Translations under genes and position numbers: made by a program
Assembly (NCBI RefSeq): GCF_039673065.1
Contig: NZ_JBDJKW010000009.1
Span: 124,001 to 188,000 of the forward strand
Reading direction: 5' to 3'
Length of the DNA stretch: 64,000 nt
DNA from: Allobosea sp039673065
GTDB lineage: Bacteria; Pseudomonadota; Alphaproteobacteria; Rhizobiales; Beijerinckiaceae
Shown here: one piece after another, positions 19,772-26,862 of the stretch
Layout: every line of letters starts with the position of its first letter
Numbering within the stretch: position 1 is the stretch's first letter
The notes under the pieces: model-generated
Told to the model about the DNA's origin: nothing
The model's input: the letters and a program-made list of their open reading frames with translations, nothing else
The model's database searches: none

Positions 19772-20316
19772 GCGGTGTCTCCCTGGGCCGCGCGGGCCTG
19801 GGCCTGGCTCTGGCGCCGGCCGATCGCCTCGTGAAGCGAGGTCTTGGTCTGTCCGAGCAGCCGGAAGAGCTGCACGATCTCGCTCTGGTCGAGCCCCGCC
19901 ATCAGCTCGGCCACCCAGTCCTCATGACGCTCGGCCATGGCGCGGAAGGCGCGGCGGCCCTGGGCGGTGAGCGTCAGCACCTGCACGCGCCGGTCCTGTG
20001 CCGCCGGGCGCTTGTCGACCAGCCCGTCGGCGAGCAGGCCGGCGACGACTGCGGTGACGTTGCCGTTGGAGACCATCAGCCGCTGCGAGACCTCGCCGAC
20101 CGTCATGCCGGTGGTCGACTTGTCGAGCTGGGCCATCAGGTCGAAGCGCGGCAGCGTGGTCTTGAATTCCTCGCGCAGGCGCGAGCGGATCTCGGTCTCG
20201 ATCAGCGTGGTGCAGGTCAGAAGCCGCAGCCAGAGCCGCAACTCGTCCTTATGGTCGGCAGGGCGCTCGCTCGCCTTGCTCTCGCGGTCCAGCGGCTGGG
20301 CGGCCGGCATGTCCAT
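19768..20316 (-). CDS. MarR-family transcriptional regulator of the catabolic cluster
   Basis: A 182-residue winged-helix protein. The DNA-binding region runs from about residue 60 to 120: LPRFDLMAQLDKSTTGMTVGE, then the recognition helix SNGNVTAVVAGLLADGLVDK and the wing AAQDRRVQVLTLTAQGRRAF. It is encoded inside the operon it probably controls, between the SDR (2-bp gap) and the enoyl-CoA hydratase (4-bp overlap). MarR proteins of aromatic clusters are usually repressors released by an aryl-CoA; the candidate operators are at 21112-21127 and 21270-21285. Confidence 0.93.
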   Translation of the reverse strand: MDMPAAQPLDRESKASERPADHKDELRLWLRLLTCTTLIETEIRSRLREEFKTTLPRFDLMAQLDKSTTGMTVGEVSQRLMVSNGNVTAVVAGLLADGLVDKRPAAQDRRVQVLTLTAQGRRAFRAMAERHEDWVAELMAGLDQSEIVQLFRLLGQTKTSLHEAIGRRQSQAQARAAQGDTA

Positions 20317-20318
20317 GC

Positions 20319-21080
20319 TCAGAACTCCCCGCCATTGATCATCACCGACTGGCCGGTGATGCCGCGGCTCGTCGGGCTGCACAGGTTGATGACGGCGGCG
20401 GCGACCTCGGCCGGCTCGATCAGCCGGCGCTGCGGATTGGCCTGGACCAGCTCGGCCAGCGCCTCGTCGCGCGTGCGGCCGGTGCGGGATGCGATGGTGG
20501 TCAGCCCTTTTCCGACCATCTCGGTGTCGGTATAGCCGGGGCACACGGCATTGACCGTGACGCCGCTGCGGGCGGTCTCCAGCGCCAGCGAGCGCACCAG
20601 CCCGATCACCGCGTGCTTGGCCGCCGCATAGGCGCTGACATAGGCGTAGCCGCGGTGGCCGGCGGTGGAGGCGATGGCGATCAGCCGGCCGGAGCCGCGC
20701 TCGACCATGCCGGGCAGGGCCGGGCGGAAGCAGTTCACCGCGCCGATCAGGTTGATCTCGACCATGCGGCGGAACAGGGCGGCGTCGCTGCGCGGGAAGG
20801 TGGCGCTCTCGACCGCGCCGGCATTGGCGACGACGATGTCGAACGGATGGGCGGCGGAAAGCCCGCGCATCGCCTCCGCGACCGCGGCCTCGTCGGTGAC
20901 GTCGACTGCCTGGCCGATATCGGCGTCGCCCGCCAGCACGGCCTCTTGCAGGACGGCATCGTTGCGCCCGAGGATGGTCACCCTGGCTCCGGCCTCGCGC
21001 AGGGCGCGGGCGACGGCGCGGCCGATACCGCGTCCTCCACCGCTCACCAGCGCATGCTGTCCCGCCAAGGGTGCCGACAT
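20319..21080 (-). CDS. Short-chain dehydrogenase/reductase, first gene of the catabolic operon
   Basis: NAD(P)-dependent SDR of 253 residues. The cofactor motif is SGGGRGIGRAVARAL (TGxxxGxG type), then VANAG, the catalytic Ser in IASTAGHRG and the YxxxK in SAYAAAKHAV; CPGYTDTEM and the terminal GQSVMINGGEF are normal. It probably reduces or oxidises a hydroxy/oxo-cyclohexane-carboxyl-CoA intermediate. The ATG at 21080 is supported by GGAAAGGAA a few bases upstream on the minus strand; the longer start at 21107 would run into the operator region. Confidence 0.92.
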   Translation of the reverse strand: MSAPLAGQHALVSGGGRGIGRAVARALREAGARVTILGRNDAVLQEAVLAGDADIGQAVDVTDEAAVAEAMRGLSAAHPFDIVVANAGAVESATFPRSDAALFRRMVEINLIGAVNCFRPALPGMVERGSGRLIAIASTAGHRGYAYVSAYAAAKHAVIGLVRSLALETARSGVTVNAVCPGYTDTEMVGKGLTTIASRTGRTRDEALAELVQANPQRRLIEPAEVAAAVINLCSPTSRGITGQSVMINGGEF

Positions 21081-21111
21081 GCCGTTCCTTTCCTCGTTAT
21101 GAGGCAACTAT

Positions 21112-21127
21112 ATTTTAGGCCTCAAAC
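21112..21127. promoter_or_regulatory. Putative MarR operator upstream of the SDR operon
   Basis: ATTTTAGGCCTCAAAC, an imperfect dyad matching the perfect copy at 21270-21285 at 13 of 16 positions. It lies 32-47 bp upstream of the SDR start. Confidence 0.6.
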
Positions 21128-21269
21128 ATTTGGCAAGGGTGGTGTCTCCAGCCGAGGCAGGTGCGGCGGACTTCTGAAAAACACGTTCATTCATAGCTGC
21201 TTGCGGCATGATCGTGATTCAAGTCCTGAAAGGGGAGGGCCCGTGCGATTGCCCGTTGCTGGAGAAAAT

Positions 21270-21285
21270 ATTTTAGGTCTAAAAT
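21270..21285. promoter_or_regulatory. Putative MarR operator upstream of the monooxygenase/reductase gene
   Basis: ATTTTAG-GT-CTAAAAT, a dyad with 7-bp perfect arms, 28-43 bp before the ATG at 21313. AT-rich DNA like this stands out in a GC-rich region. Together with the copy at 21112-21127 it brackets the divergent promoter region. Confidence 0.7.
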
Positions 21286-21312
21286 AATTCGTCGAGCGAG
21301 GGAGGTCGCGAA

Positions 21313-23646
21313 ATGCGCATTGCCGTGGTGGGTGGCGGGCCGGCCGGCCTCTATTTCGCGCTGCTGATGAAGCGGGACTGGCCCGCGCTCTCGGTCACCG
21401 TCTTCGAGCGGAACCGGCCGGACGACACGTTCGGCTTCGGTGTCGTCTTCTCCGACCAGACGCTCGACCTGTTCCGCCAGGCCGACCGCGAGAGCTACGA
21501 GGCGATCGTCGCGAGCTTCGCCTATTGGGACGATATCGAGATCCGCTTCCGCGATACGGTTCACCGCATCCCGGGCAACGGCTTCTGCGGCTGCTCGCGC
21601 CGCACCCTGCTGATGCTGCTGCAGGAGCGCGCCCGGGCGCTCGGCGTCGATCTGGTCTTCCAGAACGAGATCGAGGACATCGCGGCGCTGAAGCGCGATT
21701 ACGATCTCGTCGTGGGAGCCGACGGCATCAACAGCCGCATCCGCGAGGGCGATCTCGAGCGCTTCGCCCCCGAGGTCGACCTCCGACCCAACCGCTTCGT
21801 CTGGATGGGCTCGACCCGGCCATTCGACGCCTTCACCTTCTTCTTCCGCGAGACGGAGCACGGCGTCTTCATCGCCCATTGCTACCAGTACGAAGCCGGG
21901 CAATCGACCTGGGTGCTGGAGACCGATCCGGAGACCTTCGCCCGCGCCGGGCTGGACGCGATGGACGAGGCGCAGTCGGTCGCCTTCCTCGAAGGCGTCT
22001 TCGCCGAGGAGCTCGAGGGTCACCGGCTGATCGCCAACCGCTCGCTCTGGCGCCGCTTCCCGATGATCCGCTGCCGCAACTGGGTGGCCGACAATGTCGT
22101 GCTGATCGGCGACGCCAAGGCGACGGCGCATTTCTCGATCGGTTCGGGCACCAAGCTCGCCATGGAGGATGCGATCGCGCTGCATCGCGCCTTCCGTCGC
22201 GCCGGGCTCGACGTGCCGGCGGCGCTCTCGCGTTTCGAGACCGGGCGGCGCGAGGAGGTCGAGAAGACCCAGCACGCGGCCGACGTGTCGCTGGTCTGGT
22301 TCGAGCATCTGCAGCGCTTCCAGGACTATGATCCGCTGCGCTTCGCCTTCGGCCTGATGACGCGCTCCAAGGCGATCACCTACGACAACCTCGCTCTGCG
22401 GGCGCCGGACTTCGTCGCCGCGCTCGACCGGCTGGTCGCCGACGAGGTGGGGGCCGACCAGACGCTGCGCACCGACGGCACGCCTGTGCCACCGGCCTTC
22501 CAGCCGCTGCGCCTGCGCGATCTGCGTCTCGCCAACCGCTTCGTGGTCTCGCCGATGTGCCAGTATTCGGCGCAGGACGGCCTGCCGGGCGACTGGCACC
22601 TGATGCATTACGGCGCCCGCGCCATCGGCGGTCCCGGGCTCGTCTTCACCGAGATGACCTGCGTTTCGGCCGATGCCCGCATCACCCCCGGCTGCGCCGG
22701 GATCTATACCGACGCGCAGGAGGCGGCCTGGGCGCGGATCGTCGACTTCGTCCACGCCCATTCGGCCGCGAAGATCTGCCTCCAGCTCGGCCACGCCGGC
22801 CGCAAGGGCGCGAGCCGCCTGATGTGGGAGGGAATGGACCGGCCGCTGGCGGAGGGCGCCTGGCCGCTCGTCTCAGCCTCGCCGCTGCCCTACTACCCGG
22901 AAAGCCAGGTGCCGCGCGAGATGACGCGCGAGGACATGGACCGGGTGAAGGCCGATTTCGTCGCTGCCGCCCGCCGTGGCCTGCGCGCCGGCTTCGACAT
23001 GATCGAGCTGCACTGCGCCCATGGCTACCTGCTCGCCAGCTTCCTCTCGCCGCTGACTAACCAGCGCAGCGACGCCTATGGCGGCTCGCTCGAAAACCGG
23101 ATGAAGTTCCCGCTGGAAGTCTTTGCGGCGATTCGCGAGGTCTGGCCGCAGGACCGGCCGGTCTCGGTGCGCGTGTCGGCGACGGACTGGCAGGAGGGCG
23201 GCATCTCGGAGGCCGAGACGGTCGCGATCGCCGAGGCCTTCGCCGCTGCGGGCTGCGATCTCGTCGACGTCTCGACCGGGCAGACCACGCCGGCGGCGCG
23301 CCCGCATTACGGCCGCATGTTCCAGACGCCCTATGCCGACCTCGTGCGCAACGAGGCCGGCGTCGCCACCATGTGCGTCGGCGCGATCACCTCGGCCGAC
23401 CAGGCGAACACCATCGTCGGGGCGGGGCGCGCCGATCTCGTGGCGCTCGGCCGGCCGCATCTGGTCGATCCCGCCTTCGTGCTGCGCGCGGCCGCCTGGT
23501 ACGGCGTCGAGGCGCCGCAGCCGGTGCAGTACGAGCCCGGCCGCGACCAGCTGATGCGCAACATGCCGCGCGAGCGCGCCGACATCGAGGCCCTGCGCCT
23601 GAAGGGCCGCCCGACCCGGCACGGGCGCGAGCCGTCCGCGGCCTGA
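21313..23646 (+). CDS. 2-aminobenzoyl-CoA monooxygenase/reductase-like fusion (flavin hydroxylase + old yellow enzyme)
   Basis: A 777-residue two-domain flavoenzyme. Residues 1 to about 380 form a class A flavin monooxygenase: GGGPAGLYFALLMKRD (FAD Rossmann motif), VVGADGINSRIRE (DG motif) and LIGDAKATAHFSIGSG (GD motif). Residues of about 395-760 form an old-yellow-enzyme domain: VSPMCQYSAQDGLPGDWH, LQLGHAGRKG, HCAHGYLLASFLSPLTN and RSDAYGGSLENR. This architecture is that of 2-aminobenzoyl-CoA monooxygenase/reductase from Azoarcus evansii, which hydroxylates and dearomatises anthraniloyl-CoA; database names such as bifunctional salicylyl-CoA 5-hydroxylase cover the same family. GGGAGG precedes the ATG. 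Confidence 0.85.
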   Translation: MRIAVVGGGPAGLYFALLMKRDWPALSVTVFERNRPDDTFGFGVVFSDQTLDLFRQADRESYEAIVASFAYWDDIEIRFRDTVHRIPGNGFCGCSRRTLLMLLQERARALGVDLVFQNEIEDIAALKRDYDLVVGADGINSRIREGDLERFAPEVDLRPNRFVWMGSTRPFDAFTFFFRETEHGVFIAHCYQYEAGQSTWVLETDPETFARAGLDAMDEAQSVAFLEGVFAEELEGHRLIANRSLWRRFPMIRCRNWVADNVVLIGDAKATAHFSIGSGTKLAMEDAIALHRAFRRAGLDVPAALSRFETGRREEVEKTQHAADVSLVWFEHLQRFQDYDPLRFAFGLMTRSKAITYDNLALRAPDFVAALDRLVADEVGADQTLRTDGTPVPPAFQPLRLRDLRLANRFVVSPMCQYSAQDGLPGDWHLMHYGARAIGGPGLVFTEMTCVSADARITPGCAGIYTDAQEAAWARIVDFVHAHSAAKICLQLGHAGRKGASRLMWEGMDRPLAEGAWPLVSASPLPYYPESQVPREMTREDMDRVKADFVAAARRGLRAGFDMIELHCAHGYLLASFLSPLTNQRSDAYGGSLENRMKFPLEVFAAIREVWPQDRPVSVRVSATDWQEGGISEAETVAIAEAFAAAGCDLVDVSTGQTTPAARPHYGRMFQTPYADLVRNEAGVATMCVGAITSADQANTIVGAGRADLVALGRPHLVDPAFVLRAAAWYGVEAPQPVQYEPGRDQLMRNMPRERADIEALRLKGRPTRHGREPSAA

Positions 23647-23660
23647 TCCCGGCCGCGGCG

Positions 23661-23679
23661 CGCCTGCGTTCAGCAGGCG
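23661..23679 (+). terminator. Hairpin after the monooxygenase/reductase gene
   Basis: CGCCTGC-GTTCA-GCAGGCG (7-bp perfect arms, 5-nt loop), 15 bp past the stop codon. No U-run follows. Confidence 0.45.
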
Positions 23680-23688
23680 GAGGCGGGC

Positions 23689-23710
23689 GATATTGCAGAG
23701 GTGCAATATC
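23689..23710. promoter_or_regulatory. Perfect dyad upstream of the VOC dioxygenase-like gene
   Basis: GATATTGCA-GAGG-TGCAATATC, 9-bp perfect arms around a 4-nt spacer, 113-134 bp before the ATG at 23823. It is too AT-rich for the local repeats and looks like a regulator binding site. It does not match the MarR sites at 21112 and 21270. Confidence 0.5.
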
Positions 23711-23822
23711 TCATTGCCGTTCTTTGCACTGACTTGAGCGCCTGCAACCCCTATCTAAGGCGGCGAGACAGCGTTCGCGCCCGCCTTGCTTCGCGGGCCT
23801 CCAGCAAAAGGGACCCGCATCA

Positions 23823-24772
23823 TGCAGCTGACCGGCATCCACCACGTTACCGCCATCACCGCGCAGGCTGCGCGCAATCATGACTTCTACACTCAGACGC
23901 TCGGCATGCGCATGGTGAAGAAGACGGTGAACCAGGACGACACCTCGGCCTATCACCTGTTCTACGCCGATGGCGCCGGCTCGCCGGGCACCGACCTAAC
24001 CTTCTTCGACTGGCCGGCCGCGCCGGCCCGCCGCGGCACGCACATGATCGCGCGCACGGCGCTGCGCGTCGCCGACGAGGCCGCGCTGGCCTATTGGCGC
24101 GAGCGGCTGTCGGCGGCCGGCGTCACGGTCTCCGACATCGTCACGATCAACGGCCGCGCCGCCGTCGATTTCGAGGATCCGGAAGGCCAGCGCCTGACAT
24201 TGGTCGTCGATGGCGGCGCGATCGACTTCGTGCCCTGGGAGAAGAGCCCGGTGCCGGTCGCGCATCAGATCCGCGGCCTCGGCCCGGTGACGATCTCGGT
24301 GCCGCAGCTCGATCGCACGGAGATCGTCCTGACCAAGCTGCTCGGGCTGGAGCGCACCGGCGACTACCGCCACGCGACCCATGCCGGCGGCGACATCCAC
24401 GTCTTCCGCATGGGCGAGGGCGGCCCGGCGGCCGAGCTCCATGTTGCGGTCGAGCCCGATTTGCCGCAGGGCCGGGAAGGCGCCGGCGGCGTCCACCATC
24501 TGGCGCTGCGCACGCCGAGCTTCGGCGAGTACGAGGCCTGGGCCGAGAAGCTGCGCGAGTCGGGCTATCCAAACAGCGGCCCGGTCGACCGGTTCTATTT
24601 CCGCTCGCTCTATCTGCGCGAGCCGAACGGGATCCTGATCGAGATCGCCAGCGACGGCCCCGGTTTCGCCACCGACGAACCGGCCGAGACCATGGGCGAG
24701 AAGCTGGCGCTGCCGCCCTTCCTCGAGCCCAAGCGCGCCGCTATCGAGGCGGGGCTGAAGCCGCTGGGCTGA
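23823..24772 (+). CDS. VOC-family ring-cleaving dioxygenase-like protein (MhqO/LinE type)
   Basis: A 316-residue protein made of two vicinal-oxygen-chelate modules. Likely metal ligands are His in GIHHVTAI (near residue 8), His in GGVHHLALRTPSF (about 220) and Glu in GILIEIASDGPGF (about 275). Relatives are annotated as hydroquinone-type ring-cleaving dioxygenases or glyoxalase-like proteins, some linked to quinone resistance. It follows the aminobenzoyl-CoA cluster after 176 bp with its own dyad, so it may be a separate unit. Substrate unknown. The ATG at 23823 is preceded by AAAGGGA. Confidence 0.85.
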
Positions 24773-24960
24773 CGGTGTGCGGCACCGTGGCCGGCCGCCG
24801 TTCGGGCCGGTCGCGGCAAGGCCGCAGGCGGAGGGGGATTGCGCGAAAAAATCGCGTTGCGATTCATCGCGGATTAACCACGGCATTGCTCAATGCTTTC
24901 GTGACATCAGCGCGCGTCCGGCCGGTGCCGGGCGCGCGTCGTGCTCCGAAGGCGTTGCGT

Positions 24961-26124
24961 ATGCGGTCCTCCACGCGTTCATTTCCCCGGATTCGGCGGC
25001 GACGCCGCATGGCCGGCCCCTTCCTGCGGCTCGGTGCCGTCATGGCGATCGGGGCGGGCCTCCTCGCGGGCTTGAACGTCTGGCGTGCGGGGCCTGAGCA
25101 ACCGTCGAGCCAGCCGTCCAGCCTGCTCTCGGGCCTGCGCCACCATGCGCCGCAAGCGGGATCGCAGGAGCGGCCCGCCATCCTCACCATGTTCGCGCCG
25201 GTGCGCATCGCCGCGCTGGCGCCCGGCGACGATCCACGTTTCGTCGCTCCGCTACAGGGTCAGTTCGCACAATCCGCCACGGCGCAGCCCGCGCCGGCCG
25301 CGCAGCCGGCGGCGGCCCCTGCCCAGGCGCTCGTCGCCCGGTCCGTCGCCGATCCGATGACGACCGGCAGCATCGCCCCGGTGGCGCGCCCGGACGATGC
25401 AGTCTCGCGGCTGGTGACGCCGCTGCCCGTGCCGCGCCCTGCGACGCTCAAGCTGATCTCACCGCAGGAAACCCGTGTCGTCCCGCCGGCGGCGCCGGCC
25501 CAGCCCGAGAGGACCGAGCGCCCGAACCGTCGCCGCGCCGCTGCCGCGGTGGCTGCGCCCACGCCGGCCCCCGTCGATAATCGCAGCTTCCTCGAGAAAC
25601 TCTTCGGCGCGAAGCAGCCGGGCCAAGACAGCGGCACGCGCATGGCCTACGCCCCGGCGCAGGACGATATCGGCAGCCGCATGCGCGGCAGCGGCCTCTC
25701 CGTCGCACCGGCCTCGCCCGGCGTCCCGGCCGACCTGATGGCGGCCAAGACGGCGGTCTACGACATCAGCGCCCGCACGGTGTACCTGCCGAACGGCGAG
25801 AAGCTCGAGGCCAATTCCGGCCTGGGCGAGAAGATGAACGACCTGCGCTACGTCCATGTCCGGATGCACGGGCCGACGCCGCCGCATATCTACACTCTGA
25901 CCGAGCGCGAGGCGCTGTTCCACGGCGTGCGGGCCATCCGCATGCATCCGGTCGGCGGGCCCGGCAGGATCTTCGGGCGCACCGGCCTGCTGGTGCACAG
26001 CTATCTGCTGGGGCCGCGCGGCGACTCCAATGGCTGCGTCTCGATCAAGGATTACGACCGCTTCCTGCAGGCCTTCCTGCGCGGTGAGGTCAAGCGGCTG
26101 GTCGTGGTCTCAGGCCGCGGCTGA
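24961..26124 (+). CDS. Membrane-anchored Tlde1 / DUF2778 domain protein (L,D-transpeptidase-like)
   Basis: A 387-residue protein. A basic N-terminus (RIRRRRR) precedes one membrane segment (FLRLGAVMAIGAGLLAG, about residues 19-37), then a long Ala/Pro-rich low-complexity linker to about residue 255, then a C-terminal DUF2778/Tlde1 domain. The catalytic pair is visible as His in LLVHSYLLGPRGDSNGC and Cys in DSNGCVSIKDY, the L,D-transpeptidase-like signature. Tlde1 enzymes act on peptidoglycan tetrapeptides; chromosomal membrane-anchored versions are of unknown role. GAAGG lies 8 bp before the ATG at 24961; ATG 25009 is an alternative. Confidence 0.8.
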   Translation: MRSSTRSFPRIRRRRRMAGPFLRLGAVMAIGAGLLAGLNVWRAGPEQPSSQPSSLLSGLRHHAPQAGSQERPAILTMFAPVRIAALAPGDDPRFVAPLQGQFAQSATAQPAPAAQPAAAPAQALVARSVADPMTTGSIAPVARPDDAVSRLVTPLPVPRPATLKLISPQETRVVPPAAPAQPERTERPNRRRAAAAVAAPTPAPVDNRSFLEKLFGAKQPGQDSGTRMAYAPAQDDIGSRMRGSGLSVAPASPGVPADLMAAKTAVYDISARTVYLPNGEKLEANSGLGEKMNDLRYVHVRMHGPTPPHIYTLTEREALFHGVRAIRMHPVGGPGRIFGRTGLLVHSYLLGPRGDSNGCVSIKDYDRFLQAFLRGEVKRLVVVSGRG

Positions 26125-26214
26125 CCACGCCGCCACGGCAGCGTCCCATTCCCGGCGGACAGTGGCGCGGCGCGCGGGCCTGTCCCGCCCGCATCCTGCG
26201 CCGGAGCCTCAGCC

Positions 26215-26487
26215 GTGACGATCTCGCCCCGCCTCGTATGCCGTCTCGCCGGTCTCGGCCTCGCTGCCCTGGTCCTCGGGAGTGCCGTGCCGGCGAGCGC
26301 CGAGGTCCGCTTCGGCAACAATGTCCGCATCGGCGGTCACGACGTCTCGAACCAGCGCTTCGACCGGCGCAATCGCGGCGTCTACCACATCTATGAAGGC
26401 CGCCCGCGCAATCCCGGCTGCAGCTGGCGCGCCGACGGTCGAGGCGGCCGCGTCAAGGTCTGTAATCTCCAGCGGAAGCGGCGCTGA
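26215..26487 (+). CDS. Small secreted hypothetical protein
   Basis: A 90-residue protein with a clear Sec signal peptide (LAGLGLAALVLGSAVPASA, cleavage before EVRFGNN). The mature part of about 60 residues is very basic, with two Cys (NPGCSW and KVCNLQ) that could form a disulfide. The GTG start at 26215 follows CCGGAG. Function unknown; it lies 90 bp after the Tlde1-domain gene and may be co-transcribed. Confidence 0.7.
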   Translation: MTISPRLVCRLAGLGLAALVLGSAVPASAEVRFGNNVRIGGHDVSNQRFDRRNRGVYHIYEGRPRNPGCSWRADGRGGRVKVCNLQRKRR

Positions 26488-26526
26488 GCCGCGGTAGCGG
26501 CGGCGCGACAGTCGACAAGCCTTGCT

Positions 26527-26564
26527 GTCATGGCTCTTCGCTGCGCGAAGCCCCGGAACGATGG
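26527..26564. repeat. Palindromic repeat family 1, degraded copy
   Basis: GTCATGG, then CTCTTCGCTGCGCGAAGCC and CCGGAACGATGG. It has the same inner hairpin (CTTCGCTGCGCGAAG) as the copy at 49407-49453 but lacks part of the outer left arm. Confidence 0.55.
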
Positions 26565-26690
26565 CGAGGCAGGCCGCAAGGACAATGCCGATACGGCCAA
26601 AGGGTGCAGGATTGGCGCTGTGGCTGATGCAGCCGTGACGCCATGGCTCATGCTGTGCGGCGACGGACACCCCGCTCCGGAACCACCCCG

Positions 26691-26737
26691 GTCATTCCGG
26701 GGCGGGCCGAAGGCCCGAGCCCGGAACCCATGAACAC
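26691..26737 (+). repeat. Palindromic repeat family 1, copy C
   Basis: 47 bp: GTCATTCCGGGGC, an inner hairpin GGGCCGAAGGCCCGA, then GCCCGGAACCCATGAACAC. It differs from the copy at 49214-49260 by one base (ATGAACAC versus ATGACCAC). Confidence 0.8.
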
Positions 26738-26805
26738 GACGCCGGTCCAGCGATCGCGCCGCCAGCATTCCGACCCAGCGCACGCGCGGTCCAGGCCGAC
26801 GATTT

Positions 26806-26835
26806 GGATGGCCGGGACAAGCCCGACCATGACGC
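26806..26835. repeat. Dispersed palindromic repeat, family 2 (copy c, inverted)
   Basis: GGATGGCCGGGACAAGCCCG then ACCATGACGC, the reverse orientation of the elements at 7261-7295 and 11125-11156. Confidence 0.6.
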
Positions 26836-26862
26836 GCGAAGCGGCCTCTCCGCCGAGGGGCT

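Larger units (their letters stand above)
26488..26862. other. 375-bp repeat-bearing intergenic region
   Basis: No gene that I can support. It holds a degraded copy (26527-26564) and a full copy (26691-26737) of palindromic repeat family 1, and a family 2 copy (26806-26835). Weak reading frames across it follow the repeat sequence and have no coding features. It separates a plus-strand small gene from the 3' end of topA. Confidence 0.7.

Noticed and set aside
21313..23646. Salicylyl-CoA 5-hydroxylase as the function of the fusion
   Set aside because: Single-domain enzymes do that reaction; the fused old-yellow-enzyme domain and neighbouring RidA fit 2-aminobenzoyl-CoA better. Not excluded.
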